A DNA stretch of 64,000 nt from Paenibacillus kyungheensis (lineage in GTDB: Bacteria; Bacillota; Bacilli; Paenibacillales; Paenibacillaceae), in NCBI RefSeq assembly GCF_028606985.1, contig NZ_CP117416.1, positions 2,518,001-2,582,000 of the forward strand. Reading direction: 5' to 3'. The translations under genes were made by a program, and so were the position numbers. Below are positions 35,311 to 44,383 of this stretch, in pieces (the first letter of the stretch is position 1; every line of letters begins with the position of its first letter). The notes below the pieces were generated by a model. The model was not told the DNA's origin. It saw only the letters and a program-made list of their open reading frames with translations, and did no database searches.

Positions 35311-35346
35311 ATTATCAGAATGCTGATGGAAAGAGGTTAAATAAAA

Positions 35347-38300
35347 ATGGTAAATGAAAAAAAACTATTTCCTTTAATTCACCCTCAGAAACGCATTTGG
35401 TACATAGAGAAGATTCACCCCGGGCTTCCGTTGCACAATATTGGGGGTCTGATATGGATTGAGGGAGAAGTCGATAAAACATTGTTAGAAGAAGCAATAC
35501 ATCTTTTCATCCAAAACCATGAAGGAATTCGTAGCCAGATTACAGAATTAGAAGATGGCGTTTTTCAATCTTTTGAGATACACAGCAGACCCGAAATTCA
35601 TATGCTTGATTTTTCCAAATATGAGAATCCAAAAGCCGCGGCATCGGTATGGGCAGAAACGGAGTTCGGAAAACCATTTGAACTGTTGGAGAAGCCTTTG
35701 TTTGAATTCGCAATCGTTAAAGCATCCAAACAACTGAACGGGTATTTTGTTAAATTCCATCATCTTGTATCTGACGGTTGGAGTATTCAAATTATGTCAG
35801 AACAGATTTATCAGTATTATATGAAGCTAAAGAATGGAGAAACGGTTGATCACGAATGTAGAAGCGGATACGCGGATTACATTCTTCAGGAAGAAAAATA
35901 CTTGTCCCAGGATCGATTTGAAAAAAATAAACGGTATTGGTTGGACAAATTCCGAACAGTCCCAGAAATTTTTTTACAGCGAAGTGCTAACCAGTTGACG
36001 GGCAGAAGGAAAACGTTTTGGCTGAATGATTCTCTTTCGTCTGCGATTAATGAATATGTCCAGACAAATCGTTGTTCGTTGAACACCTTTTTTATCTCTT
36101 TAGTTTTGCTTTATCAGCACAAACTTACACATCAAAAAGACCTCATTATCGGCACACCAGTTTTGAACCGTTCGGGCGTTAAGGAAAAGCAGATTGTCGG
36201 TATGTTTACGAGCACATTACCTTTTCGCATGGGAATCGATAGCATGGAATCAGTATCTATTTTTACTCGCCGGGTTAATAAGGAATTGATGCAGAGTTAT
36301 TATCATCAGAAGTTTCCATACGATTTGCTCATTCAAGAATTGGAACTGCGAAAAAAAGGCTATGATCAGCTTTTTCAAATTAGCGTCAATTATTACAACA
36401 CCAAGCTTGTCCGTGAGTGGGAAGGCCACGAAATGGAAAACGAAGAATTTTACTGTGGACATCAGATTTTTCCATTGCAAGTTGTAATCAAAGACTGGTC
36501 AGAAACAGGAAGACTAGAGATAAAAATCGATTACCAGACGAACGATTATACGGATGAAGATGTTAACACTCTATTTGAAAGATTAGTGTTACTCGCCGAA
36601 CAGATGGTTCGTTCAGCAGGGCAATTGAAGATAGCTGAACTGGAATTAATATCAGATCAAGAGCGACACAAGCTGATTTATAAATGGAACTCTACAGAGG
36701 CCTATTATCCCAAAAATCTATCGGTTCATCAGCAAATTGCTCAACAGGCTATTGAAACACCAGAGAAGATTGCGGCTGTATGGGAAGGAAAATCGTTAAC
36801 TTATGCTCAACTACTCGATTTTTCTAATAAGCTTGCTCATAGACTCGTTCTTGAAGGAATCGGGAAAGGAAGCCTTGTAGCACTATTATTGAACCATTCG
36901 TTTGAAACGCTGATTGCGATATTAGCCGTTCTTAAAACAGGCGCAACTTACTTGCCTATAGATACGACCTATCCAGGAAAGCGCATTCGATATTTGTTAG
37001 ATGACAGTCAGGCCGCTATCCTTATTTGTAATATTGATGTAGCCGAGGAAATTGGTTATTCGGGAAAACAGCTCCGCTTGGACATGGATGTACTGCAAAG
37101 GATGCCGTCGGAGATAGAACCTCTTTCATTCGAAGTTTCACCTCAGGATCCGGCTTATATTATCTATACTTCTGGTTCTACTGGTAACCCTAAAGGAGTT
37201 ATTGTTACGCATCAGGGACTAATGAATTACACTTGGTGGGCCCGAAAAACCTATTTCACAAATGAACGGGATGTTGTTGCGCTATACTCCTCACTTGCTT
37301 TTGATTTGACCGTTACATCGATATTTCCGCCACTTATCGGTGGAAATACAGTAGCCATCTATTCTGCGGCTGAAGACGAATTTGTACTGGATCGTATTAT
37401 TGAGGATAACATAACAACAGTTCTTAAATTAACGCCTGCTCATTTGTCATTAATCAAACATCGTGAAAACTCCCATTCTGCCATCCGCATGTTAATAGTA
37501 GGCGGAGAGAATTTGAAGGCGGCGGTTGCTGCCGAGGTATGCCGCAGTTTTGCTAGTCGTGTAACGTTGATCAACGAATATGGACCGACAGAAACCGTCG
37601 TCGGGTGTATCACTCATCATTTCGATCCTGATATTGATGTTGAAGGTTCTGTTTTGATCGGTCGTCCGATTGCTAACACACAGGTGTATGTCGTAGATGA
37701 ACAGATGCAAGCCGTACCTGTAGGTGTAACCGGTGAAATTTATATCGCGGGTGACGGAGTGGCGAATGGTTATCTCGGTCGTTCCGATTTGACAGAACAA
37801 CGATTCATTCCAAACACATTTACAGGAAACGGAATGATGTACAAAACAGATGATCTGGCATTTTGGCATACGGATGGCAACTTGGAATATATTGGTCGTA
37901 ACGATTCACAAATTAAGCTTAACGGATATCGGATCGAATTGGGTGAAATCGAAAACCAGTTGATAGAAATAGAAGGTATCGACGAAGCAGTCGTAACAGC
38001 ACGCCAAATTGATAAAAAAATAACTGCACTAGCCGCTTATCTTGTCACGAGCAGGAAGGATATAACCTCCTATGTTGTAAGGCAAGCACTGCTGGATAAA
38101 ATTCCAGCTTATATGTTGCCTCAATATATGGTGTTTCTAGATGCATTGCCGATGACCGTCAACGGAAAGGTGGACCGCAGAGTTCTTCCCGATCCGGACA
38201 TGGTAAATGTTTCTGTATCTGAAAAGGTACTAAATGATCGACAGCAGATCTTGTTGCAGATCATGAAAGAGATTCTCAAGTCCGAGTCCATATCTTTACA

Positions 38301-39849
38301 GGATAATTTTTATCAATTGGGTGGCGATTCCATCAAGGCTATTCAAGTGATGAGCAAACTGAACGAAGTTGGATTAAGTGTTCAGGTGAAAGACATTTTA
38401 TCGTTTCCGATTTTAAGCGAATTGGCTTCTATTATTGAACAGAGCAATTCTCTTACATCTCGCAGTATTCCAGTAGAAGGAAGCATCCGGCCAACTCCGA
38501 TTACGGATTGGTTTTTTACGAGTGATCTCGTCTATCCGCATCATTACAATCAGTCAGTGCTGTTGTCTATGAAGCAAAAGGTAACTTCAGAGATGATCGG
38601 TTTGGCTCTGAGAGAATTGGAAAGTCATCACGATTCTTTGCGGCTACATTTGGTAGAGTCTACTGGAAGACTTCATTATATTGAAAAAAGATCAACTGTC
38701 GGTATTCCGCTCGAAGTAGTTGATTTGGACAATTTTACAAGCGAAGAAGTGGAAGAGATCATATTGAATCGTTCGTTAACGTGCAAGCAAAGCTTACATA
38801 TGATCGACGGCCCTTTGTTTAAATGCATACTATTTCACAGAAGCAATGAGCCAGATTTACTGCTCTTAACGGCTCACCATCTGATTATTGATGCTGTATC
38901 ATTACGCATTTTGCTGGAGGATCTGGAACGGACATTACAGTCAAAAATAGCCGGTGAATCAACTTCGCCTCAGCTTGTCAGAACAGATTCGTATCAAGCT
39001 TGGGCTGAGGCGTTGGCTATTTATAGTCATGAAAAAGCCATCAAGGAATTATCATATTGGCAGTCGATTATTCATAGAATTGATACACCATTGATAGTCG
39101 ATTATGAGAACAAACCGAGTACAATCAACAATACGTACACAATGCAGGCTGAATTAAGCGAAAATTACACTTCCATGTTGTTGACAGAAGCCAATCAGGC
39201 ATATGGAACCAGACCAAGTGAACTTCTAGTTGCTGCACTAGCGTTAGCTTGTAATGCGATGAGCGAAAAAAGTTCATTCACCATAGAACTCGAATCACAT
39301 GGACGTGAGGCGATTTCAAATGATGTCAATGTATCTCGTACGGTGGGCTGGTTCACTTCGATGTATCCGGTACGCTTAGACATTCCAAATGATCCTATTG
39401 GCAATCAGATCAAGGCTTTTAAAGAGCAACTTCGAGCTGTACCCAAACAAGGAATTGGCTACGGGGCATTGGTGCTTGCGCGGAAACTTCCGCGCTTTAC
39501 AGCACGAACGATACGCTTCAATTATTTGGGGGAAATTGATGATCAGTTGAATGCTTCGTTTTTTGAATTAGCGAATTATGCGACAGGATATGAGCAAGCC
39601 GCTGAAAATCGGTTTGAAGTGTTAGTTGATATTGTGCCTTACATTCAGAATAAGCGCTTCAACATGTCGGTCACCTATAGTTCCAACGATTTCCTACCGT
39701 CAACCATAGAGCGCTTTGTGCAATGTTATATCGAACAACTTCAAGGAATCATCCAACATTGCTGTACAAAACAAGAGATTGAATTTACTCCGTCAGACTT
39801 CGAAACAACAAATCTGAATCAGGACGAACTGGATAGTCTATTCACATAA
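35347..39849 (+). CDS. NRPS starter protein C-A(Asn)-PCP-E
   Basis: This 1500-residue NRPS has domains C (about 10-430; HHLVSDG near 138), A (about 450-945; YTSGSTGNPKG, NEYGPTE, NGKVDRR), PCP (Ser995 in LGGDS) and epimerisation (about 1035-1480; HHLIIDA near 1177, VGWFTSMYP, NYLGEID). The first domain opens with HPQKRIWYIEKI, typical of lipo-initiating starter condensation domains. Aligning to the GrsA pocket gives the code D L T K I G E V G K, the known Asn signature (as in tyrocidine). The predicted product is N-acyl-D-Asn on the PCP, the prodrug cap seen in colibactin, zwittermicin and xenocoumacin pathways. It is first in the long operon and preceded by a terminator. No fatty acyl ligase is nearby. 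Confidence 0.93.
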   Translation: MVNEKKLFPLIHPQKRIWYIEKIHPGLPLHNIGGLIWIEGEVDKTLLEEAIHLFIQNHEGIRSQITELEDGVFQSFEIHSRPEIHMLDFSKYENPKAAASVWAETEFGKPFELLEKPLFEFAIVKASKQLNGYFVKFHHLVSDGWSIQIMSEQIYQYYMKLKNGETVDHECRSGYADYILQEEKYLSQDRFEKNKRYWLDKFRTVPEIFLQRSANQLTGRRKTFWLNDSLSSAINEYVQTNRCSLNTFFISLVLLYQHKLTHQKDLIIGTPVLNRSGVKEKQIVGMFTSTLPFRMGIDSMESVSIFTRRVNKELMQSYYHQKFPYDLLIQELELRKKGYDQLFQISVNYYNTKLVREWEGHEMENEEFYCGHQIFPLQVVIKDWSETGRLEIKIDYQTNDYTDEDVNTLFERLVLLAEQMVRSAGQLKIAELELISDQERHKLIYKWNSTEAYYPKNLSVHQQIAQQAIETPEKIAAVWEGKSLTYAQLLDFSNKLAHRLVLEGIGKGSLVALLLNHSFETLIAILAVLKTGATYLPIDTTYPGKRIRYLLDDSQAAILICNIDVAEEIGYSGKQLRLDMDVLQRMPSEIEPLSFEVSPQDPAYIIYTSGSTGNPKGVIVTHQGLMNYTWWARKTYFTNERDVVALYSSLAFDLTVTSIFPPLIGGNTVAIYSAAEDEFVLDRIIEDNITTVLKLTPAHLSLIKHRENSHSAIRMLIVGGENLKAAVAAEVCRSFASRVTLINEYGPTETVVGCITHHFDPDIDVEGSVLIGRPIANTQVYVVDEQMQAVPVGVTGEIYIAGDGVANGYLGRSDLTEQRFIPNTFTGNGMMYKTDDLAFWHTDGNLEYIGRNDSQIKLNGYRIELGEIENQLIEIEGIDEAVVTARQIDKKITALAAYLVTSRKDITSYVVRQALLDKIPAYMLPQYMVFLDALPMTVNGKVDRRVLPDPDMVNVSVSEKVLNDRQQILLQIMKEILKSESISLQDNFYQLGGDSIKAIQVMSKLNEVGLSVQVKDILSFPILSELASIIEQSNSLTSRSIPVEGSIRPTPITDWFFTSDLVYPHHYNQSVLLSMKQKVTSEMIGLALRELESHHDSLRLHLVESTGRLHYIEKRSTVGIPLEVVDLDNFTSEEVEEIILNRSLTCKQSLHMIDGPLFKCILFHRSNEPDLLLLTAHHLIIDAVSLRILLEDLERTLQSKIAGESTSPQLVRTDSYQAWAEALAIYSHEKAIKELSYWQSIIHRIDTPLIVDYENKPSTINNTYTMQAELSENYTSMLLTEANQAYGTRPSELLVAALALACNAMSEKSSFTIELESHGREAISNDVNVSRTVGWFTSMYPVRLDIPNDPIGNQIKAFKEQLRAVPKQGIGYGALVLARKLPRFTARTIRFNYLGEIDDQLNASFFELANYATGYEQAAENRFEVLVDIVPYIQNKRFNMSVTYSSNDFLPSTIERFVQCYIEQLQGIIQHCCTKQEIEFTPSDFETTNLNQDELDSLFT

Positions 39850-39872
39850 AGCATATAAAAGGGGACTGTCTG

Positions 39873-42800
39873 ATGACTTTTAAACAGAAGTATGTTCTGT
39901 ATGCTACGGCAATCATGCTGATGTTGAGCAGTCTGTTTACTCCCTATACGAGTGCAGCTGTTGAGCCGTTATCGTCGGATCAAAAAAAAACAATTAATCA
40001 GTATATTGACGAAATACAGGCCGATGCTAAAATTCCCGGTCTGGCCGTTGTTGCTGTACAAGGCGACAAATTAATGTTCGAACAATATTCAGGTGTTAGC
40101 GATATCGAGCAAAAGAGTGCTGTCACATCCAAAACTGTATTTGAGCTGGGTTCCAATTCAAAAGCCTTTACTGGTCTAGCTGTTCTACAATTGGAGAAAC
40201 AGGGCTTAATTAAGCTTGAAGATCCGATAAGTAAATATTTTCCTTGGTTCTACTTAATATATAAGGGGAAGAAGATTGTACCCACAGTCGGGCAGTTGTT
40301 GCACCATACGTCGGCTATCTCACCGGATACGATTGGTAACATACCTGTATCGAATGCGGACGATGCACTTGAGCAGACCGTGCGAATGCTTGTCGGAAAA
40401 GAAGTCCAAGATTATAAGGGACTGAAACCTGGCGAATATTTTATGTATGCGACAATCAACTACGATATTCTCGGTCTACTGATTCAGCAAGTTAGTGGTA
40501 TGTCTTATGAAGATTACTTGCTACAACACATTGTTCGACCTTTAGGTCTTAATAGCACGTTTTTATACCATGAAGATGCTGTACAGCATGGGCTTGCTAC
40601 TGGTTATAAATTCGGCTTTTTGCGTCCACATGCTTATGACGCTCCAAGATATCGTGGAAACACACCGGCAGGTTATGTGAACTCTACTCCTGCAGATATC
40701 GCCAGATGGATGCAAATTCAACTTCGGGTAATTCAACCTGCTGAATTTGACTCTACTTTGATCGAACAATCGCACGAGAAAGATTTGACCGTGGCTCCAG
40801 ATGGGAACGGTTCATCTTATGCCGCAGGTTGGTCAATTTACCAATCGGGCAGTGGCGAAATCGCGCATGGTGGGAACAATCCAAACTTCTCATCCTATAT
40901 TATAATGCGCAATGACGGTCAGCTTGGTGTAGCAGTAATGGCTAATATGAATTCCGATTATACCGAATCTATAGCCCGTGGCGTTATGGCAATGATACGC
41001 GGACAGACTCCTATTCAGCCGACGTCTGACACTTACGAAAAATTGGATAAAATCGCTTCGGTGGCACTCGTTATTTTCGATGTAGCTCTGCTTGGACTTT
41101 TATATATTCTTGGCATTGGCATTGTACAAATTGGAAAAAGAAAGCGGCGTTGGGCAGGGATACGAGGATGGAAAATTGCGAAGTTCATAACTTCGTTATT
41201 TTTTTTAGCTTTGTATTTAAGTGGCTTGTATTACTTACCGATGATTTCATTTGAAAAACTTCCATGGAATGCGCTCAACGTATGGGCTCCATATACGTTA
41301 ATACCGACTGTTATCGTCGCAGCTGCATTCGGAGTAGTTTACACCGTGTATCATCTATTGATGCAGTTGTTCCCTTTACAAAAGGAAAAAAACTATTTGT
41401 CTCTTCTTATGCTTGGCATAGTTAGCGGCTTCGGCAATGCGTTCATTATTTTTGTTGTCAATCAGACGTTCGGCAGAACCGATAACCTGACCAACGGGTT
41501 TTTGTTTTACTTTGCACTTGGCATTCTGATGTATGTTTATGGACAGCGCTATATCAGCACGAAACTGGTCACACTAACAAATAATTATGTGTATGACAAA
41601 CGAACAGAGCTAATTGGCTTAATTTTGAAGACTCCGTATGAGAAGCTTGAGCGAATGAAAGACGGGCGTCTACATGCTGTATTGAACAACGATACAGAAA
41701 CAGTAAGCCGTTCTATAAACACCGTTGTATCAGGCATGGTTTCTTTCATCACGTTAATTTGTTGCTTTGTTTATCTAGCAGTGCTTAATGTATATGCCTT
41801 TTTGCTTTCCTTGTTAGTGATCATTGCAGTGGTGGGGCTGTACTATTTGCTAGGAAGCAAAGCAGAAAAGTTCTGGGAAGAAACGCGCGAAATCCAAACC
41901 GAATTTTTCCGCTTAATTAATGATATGCTACGAGGTTTCAAGGAACTTCGACTTAATCGTGTGAGAAACAGTGCTTTCAAAAACCATTTGAACGAAAGCT
42001 TGGACACGTATCGGATCAAGCGGACAGAAGGCGATGTACGAATGGCAAACGTTAATGTCGCGGGGGAATTGTTATTTACTGTTGTGATCGGAGCTGTCGC
42101 ATTCTTGTTCCCGCTCATTTTCCCAAGCTTAGTTACAAGTACGGTTCAGATTTACGTATTTGTTTTTCTGTATATGACTGGGCCGGTCAATGTCATTCTG
42201 AATGCTTATCCAATGTTCTTACAAATTCGGATTTCTTGGAAACGTATTCAAGAGTTGTCATCCGAAATAGAACAACTTCAAAGCGAAGATACCTCTGCAA
42301 AAGTTCAGTTTGTTTCCGATGAAAATATTGAACTTACTATTCGAAATGTGCGTTATAGCTATGGAGAAAGCGAAGATAGCTCCTTTATGGTTGGGCCATT
42401 CGATTTTAGCTGTCGTTCGGGAACGATTACGTTTATAACAGGAGGAAACGGCAGTGGCAAGACAACGCTAGCTAAGCTAATGACCGGTTTGTACGAGCCG
42501 ATTGACGGTACTATTACAGTAAATGGAAAGGTTATCGCTTCCGAACAACTGGGAGACTTTTACTCGGCTGTATTCAGTGATTATTATTTGTTTGAACGGT
42601 TATACGGAATCGATTGCTCGGGCAATCAAGAGCGAATCTCTTCGTTGCTCGGCTGGTTGCAGCTAGAGAATATAGTCACGGTGCAAGATGGACGCTTCTC
42701 AACCATATCACTATCAACGGGTCAGAAGAAACGGTTAGCTTTACTTGTCGCTTTCCTCGAAGACAAGCCCATTTATTTGTTCGATGAGTGGGCGGCTGAT

Positions 42801-42983
42801 CAGGATCCCGAGTTCCGTCGCCGTTTTTATTATGAAATTTTGCCTGAGTTAAAAGCAGAAGGAAAGTGCATTATTGCTATCACACATGATGATAGATATT
42901 TCCATGTTGCTGATACGCTTATTCATCTTGAACGAGATAAATTGATGCAATATCGGGATCAAGAAGCTACGATTCGAGTCTAA
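39873..42983 (+). CDS. ClbP/ZmaM-like periplasmic peptidase fused to an ABC exporter
   Basis: This 1036-residue protein has a signal peptide (about 1-28) and a serine-hydrolase domain of the ClbP/PF00144 family (about 33-370; SxxK as Ser94-Asn-Ser-Lys97, second motif Tyr192-Ala-Thr, third motif HGGN). Membrane segments follow (about 390-560), then an ABC transporter membrane/ATPase half of the cyclic-peptide exporter type: Walker A GGNGSGKTT near 856, signature LSTGQKKR near 946, Walker B IYLFDEW. ClbP, XcnG and ZmaM remove the N-acyl-D-Asn cap during export, activating the product and protecting the producer. It sits directly after the C-A(Asn)-PCP-E gene, which would make that cap. Substrate assignment is inferred from this pairing. 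Confidence 0.9.
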   Translation: MTFKQKYVLYATAIMLMLSSLFTPYTSAAVEPLSSDQKKTINQYIDEIQADAKIPGLAVVAVQGDKLMFEQYSGVSDIEQKSAVTSKTVFELGSNSKAFTGLAVLQLEKQGLIKLEDPISKYFPWFYLIYKGKKIVPTVGQLLHHTSAISPDTIGNIPVSNADDALEQTVRMLVGKEVQDYKGLKPGEYFMYATINYDILGLLIQQVSGMSYEDYLLQHIVRPLGLNSTFLYHEDAVQHGLATGYKFGFLRPHAYDAPRYRGNTPAGYVNSTPADIARWMQIQLRVIQPAEFDSTLIEQSHEKDLTVAPDGNGSSYAAGWSIYQSGSGEIAHGGNNPNFSSYIIMRNDGQLGVAVMANMNSDYTESIARGVMAMIRGQTPIQPTSDTYEKLDKIASVALVIFDVALLGLLYILGIGIVQIGKRKRRWAGIRGWKIAKFITSLFFLALYLSGLYYLPMISFEKLPWNALNVWAPYTLIPTVIVAAAFGVVYTVYHLLMQLFPLQKEKNYLSLLMLGIVSGFGNAFIIFVVNQTFGRTDNLTNGFLFYFALGILMYVYGQRYISTKLVTLTNNYVYDKRTELIGLILKTPYEKLERMKDGRLHAVLNNDTETVSRSINTVVSGMVSFITLICCFVYLAVLNVYAFLLSLLVIIAVVGLYYLLGSKAEKFWEETREIQTEFFRLINDMLRGFKELRLNRVRNSAFKNHLNESLDTYRIKRTEGDVRMANVNVAGELLFTVVIGAVAFLFPLIFPSLVTSTVQIYVFVFLYMTGPVNVILNAYPMFLQIRISWKRIQELSSEIEQLQSEDTSAKVQFVSDENIELTIRNVRYSYGESEDSSFMVGPFDFSCRSGTITFITGGNGSGKTTLAKLMTGLYEPIDGTITVNGKVIASEQLGDFYSAVFSDYYLFERLYGIDCSGNQERISSLLGWLQLENIVTVQDGRFSTISLSTGQKKRLALLVAFLEDKPIYLFDEWAADQDPEFRRRFYYEILPELKAEGKCIIAITHDDRYFHVADTLIHLERDKLMQYRDQEATIRV

Positions 42984-43009
42984 TTCTTATATAACGAGGA
43001 GAGATTACA

Positions 43010-43255
43010 GTGGAAGAACAAAAAGCCCAAATAAAGCAATACGTTTCAAGATTTTTCCGTAAGCATGAGCTACAGGATGACGAGAACATGTTCGAACTAG
43101 GCATTGTGAACTCTTTATTTGCGATGCAGTTGGTCACCTATGTAGAAAGTATGATCGGCATAACGCTGGAACCTCATGAGCTTGACATGAATAACTTTCA
43201 TAGCATTAATGCCATTATGAAGCTTATTGAGTCTAAGAACACACTTACAGAATAG
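43010..43255 (+). CDS. Acyl carrier protein paired with FkbH-like enzyme
   Basis: This 81-residue carrier protein has its phosphopantetheine Ser35 in LGIVNSLFAMQLV. GTG 43010 follows GAGGAGAG. It lies 49 bases before the FkbH-like gene, the usual partner arrangement in which FkbH loads a three-carbon glyceryl unit from 1,3-bisphosphoglycerate onto a free-standing ACP, as in methoxymalonyl, hydroxymalonyl and tetronate pathways. Confidence 0.9.
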   Translation: MEEQKAQIKQYVSRFFRKHELQDDENMFELGIVNSLFAMQLVTYVESMIGITLEPHELDMNNFHSINAIMKLIESKNTLTE

Positions 43256-43304
43256 CGCTTTTTATTCTATCTAGGATCTGAAAAAGTGGAAGGAGGTTAC
43301 TCGG

Positions 43305-44372
43305 ATGGAACCTTCAAATGCGAAGAAACCTGTACGCCGACGGAATAGCAAAATCAAATGTTTAGTATGGGACTTGGACAATACGCTTTGGGAAGGTGTA
43401 CTGCTAGAAGATATCCAAGTCAAAGTAAAAGAAGGAGTTGTAAAGATCATTCAGGAGTTAGATCGACGAGGTATTCTACAGTCGATTGCGAGTAAAAACG
43501 ATTATTCGGTAGCTATCGCCAAACTGGACGAATTTGGTCTGAGCGAATATTTTCTTGTTCCTCAAATAAACTGGAACTCCAAATCATCATCTATTCAGCT
43601 AATTCAGCAATCTTTGAACATCGGTCTCGACACTTTTGCATTTATCGATGACCAGCCGTTTGAACGTGAAGAAGTCGCTTATATGCTATCTGATGTCCTA
43701 TGTCTTGATGCTGATCAATTGGAACAATTATTGAATTTGCCAGAACTGATGCCGGATTATGTGACAGAGGACTCTCGCCAGCGAAGAATGATGTATCAGA
43801 GCGATTTCCAGAGAAAACAGGCAGAGGAGCAATTTCAGGGTCCACAAGAGGAGTTCCTTGCCACACTCGGTATGGTGATAAGAATTTCACCTGCTCACAG
43901 CGAAGATTTGCACCGGGCAGAAGAACTGACGCTTCGTACAAATCAATTGAATACAACAGGATATACATACTCGCTAGAGCAACTCGAAACATTATCACGA
44001 TCTGACCGTCACAAACTGCTTGTCGCAAGTCTGGAAGACAAATATGGCACTTATGGCACCATTGGACTGTCTTTGGTTGAGCTTGGAGAAGAAGCATGGA
44101 GACTTAAGCTATTGCTTATGTCCTGTCGGGTGATGTCACGTGGTGTCGGTTCTATTATGCTACAACATTTGCTACTTTCAGCTAAGCAAGCAGGCTCTCG
44201 TTTTCAGGCTGAGTTTGTGTCTAATGATAGGAACCGAATGATGTATATCACGTTAAAATTTGCCGGATTTTATGAAGTTTCTTCTATGGATGAGACGGGC
44301 GTACTGCTTGAGAATGATCTTTCGCAGGTTGGCGGATTTCCAAAATATATAGATGTGCAAGTGATGGATTAG
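43305..44372 (+). CDS. FkbH-like HAD-family glyceryl-ACP synthase
   Basis: This 355-residue protein has an N-terminal HAD domain with the DxDxT motif Asp23-Leu-Asp25-Asn-Thr27 in VWDLDNTLWEG and the later FIDDQPFEREEV motif. A C-terminal GNAT-like half follows (LTLRTNQLNTTGYTY, MSCRVMSRGVG). FkbH proteins dephosphorylate and attach a glyceryl group to an ACP. Only the ACP and FkbH are present here; the oxidases and O-methyltransferase needed for methoxymalonyl-ACP are not seen in the window. The unit could be used as glyceryl, as lactyl, or matured by genes beyond the edge. AAGGAGG precedes the ATG. Confidence 0.93.
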   Translation: MEPSNAKKPVRRRNSKIKCLVWDLDNTLWEGVLLEDIQVKVKEGVVKIIQELDRRGILQSIASKNDYSVAIAKLDEFGLSEYFLVPQINWNSKSSSIQLIQQSLNIGLDTFAFIDDQPFEREEVAYMLSDVLCLDADQLEQLLNLPELMPDYVTEDSRQRRMMYQSDFQRKQAEEQFQGPQEEFLATLGMVIRISPAHSEDLHRAEELTLRTNQLNTTGYTYSLEQLETLSRSDRHKLLVASLEDKYGTYGTIGLSLVELGEEAWRLKLLLMSCRVMSRGVGSIMLQHLLLSAKQAGSRFQAEFVSNDRNRMMYITLKFAGFYEVSSMDETGVLLENDLSQVGGFPKYIDVQVMD

Positions 44373-44383
44373 GAGGGATACTT

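Larger units (their letters stand above)
34801..35346 (+). other. Long leader region before the NRPS operon
   Basis: About 546 bases without a gene. In order it holds a possible promoter (34971-34999), a small perfect hairpin GCTTGC-acaaa-GCGAGC (35073-35089), the second conserved leader element (35122-35212) and a strong terminator (35284-35310) just before the NRPS start. A minus-strand frame at about 34766-35080 has no support. Confidence 0.7.
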
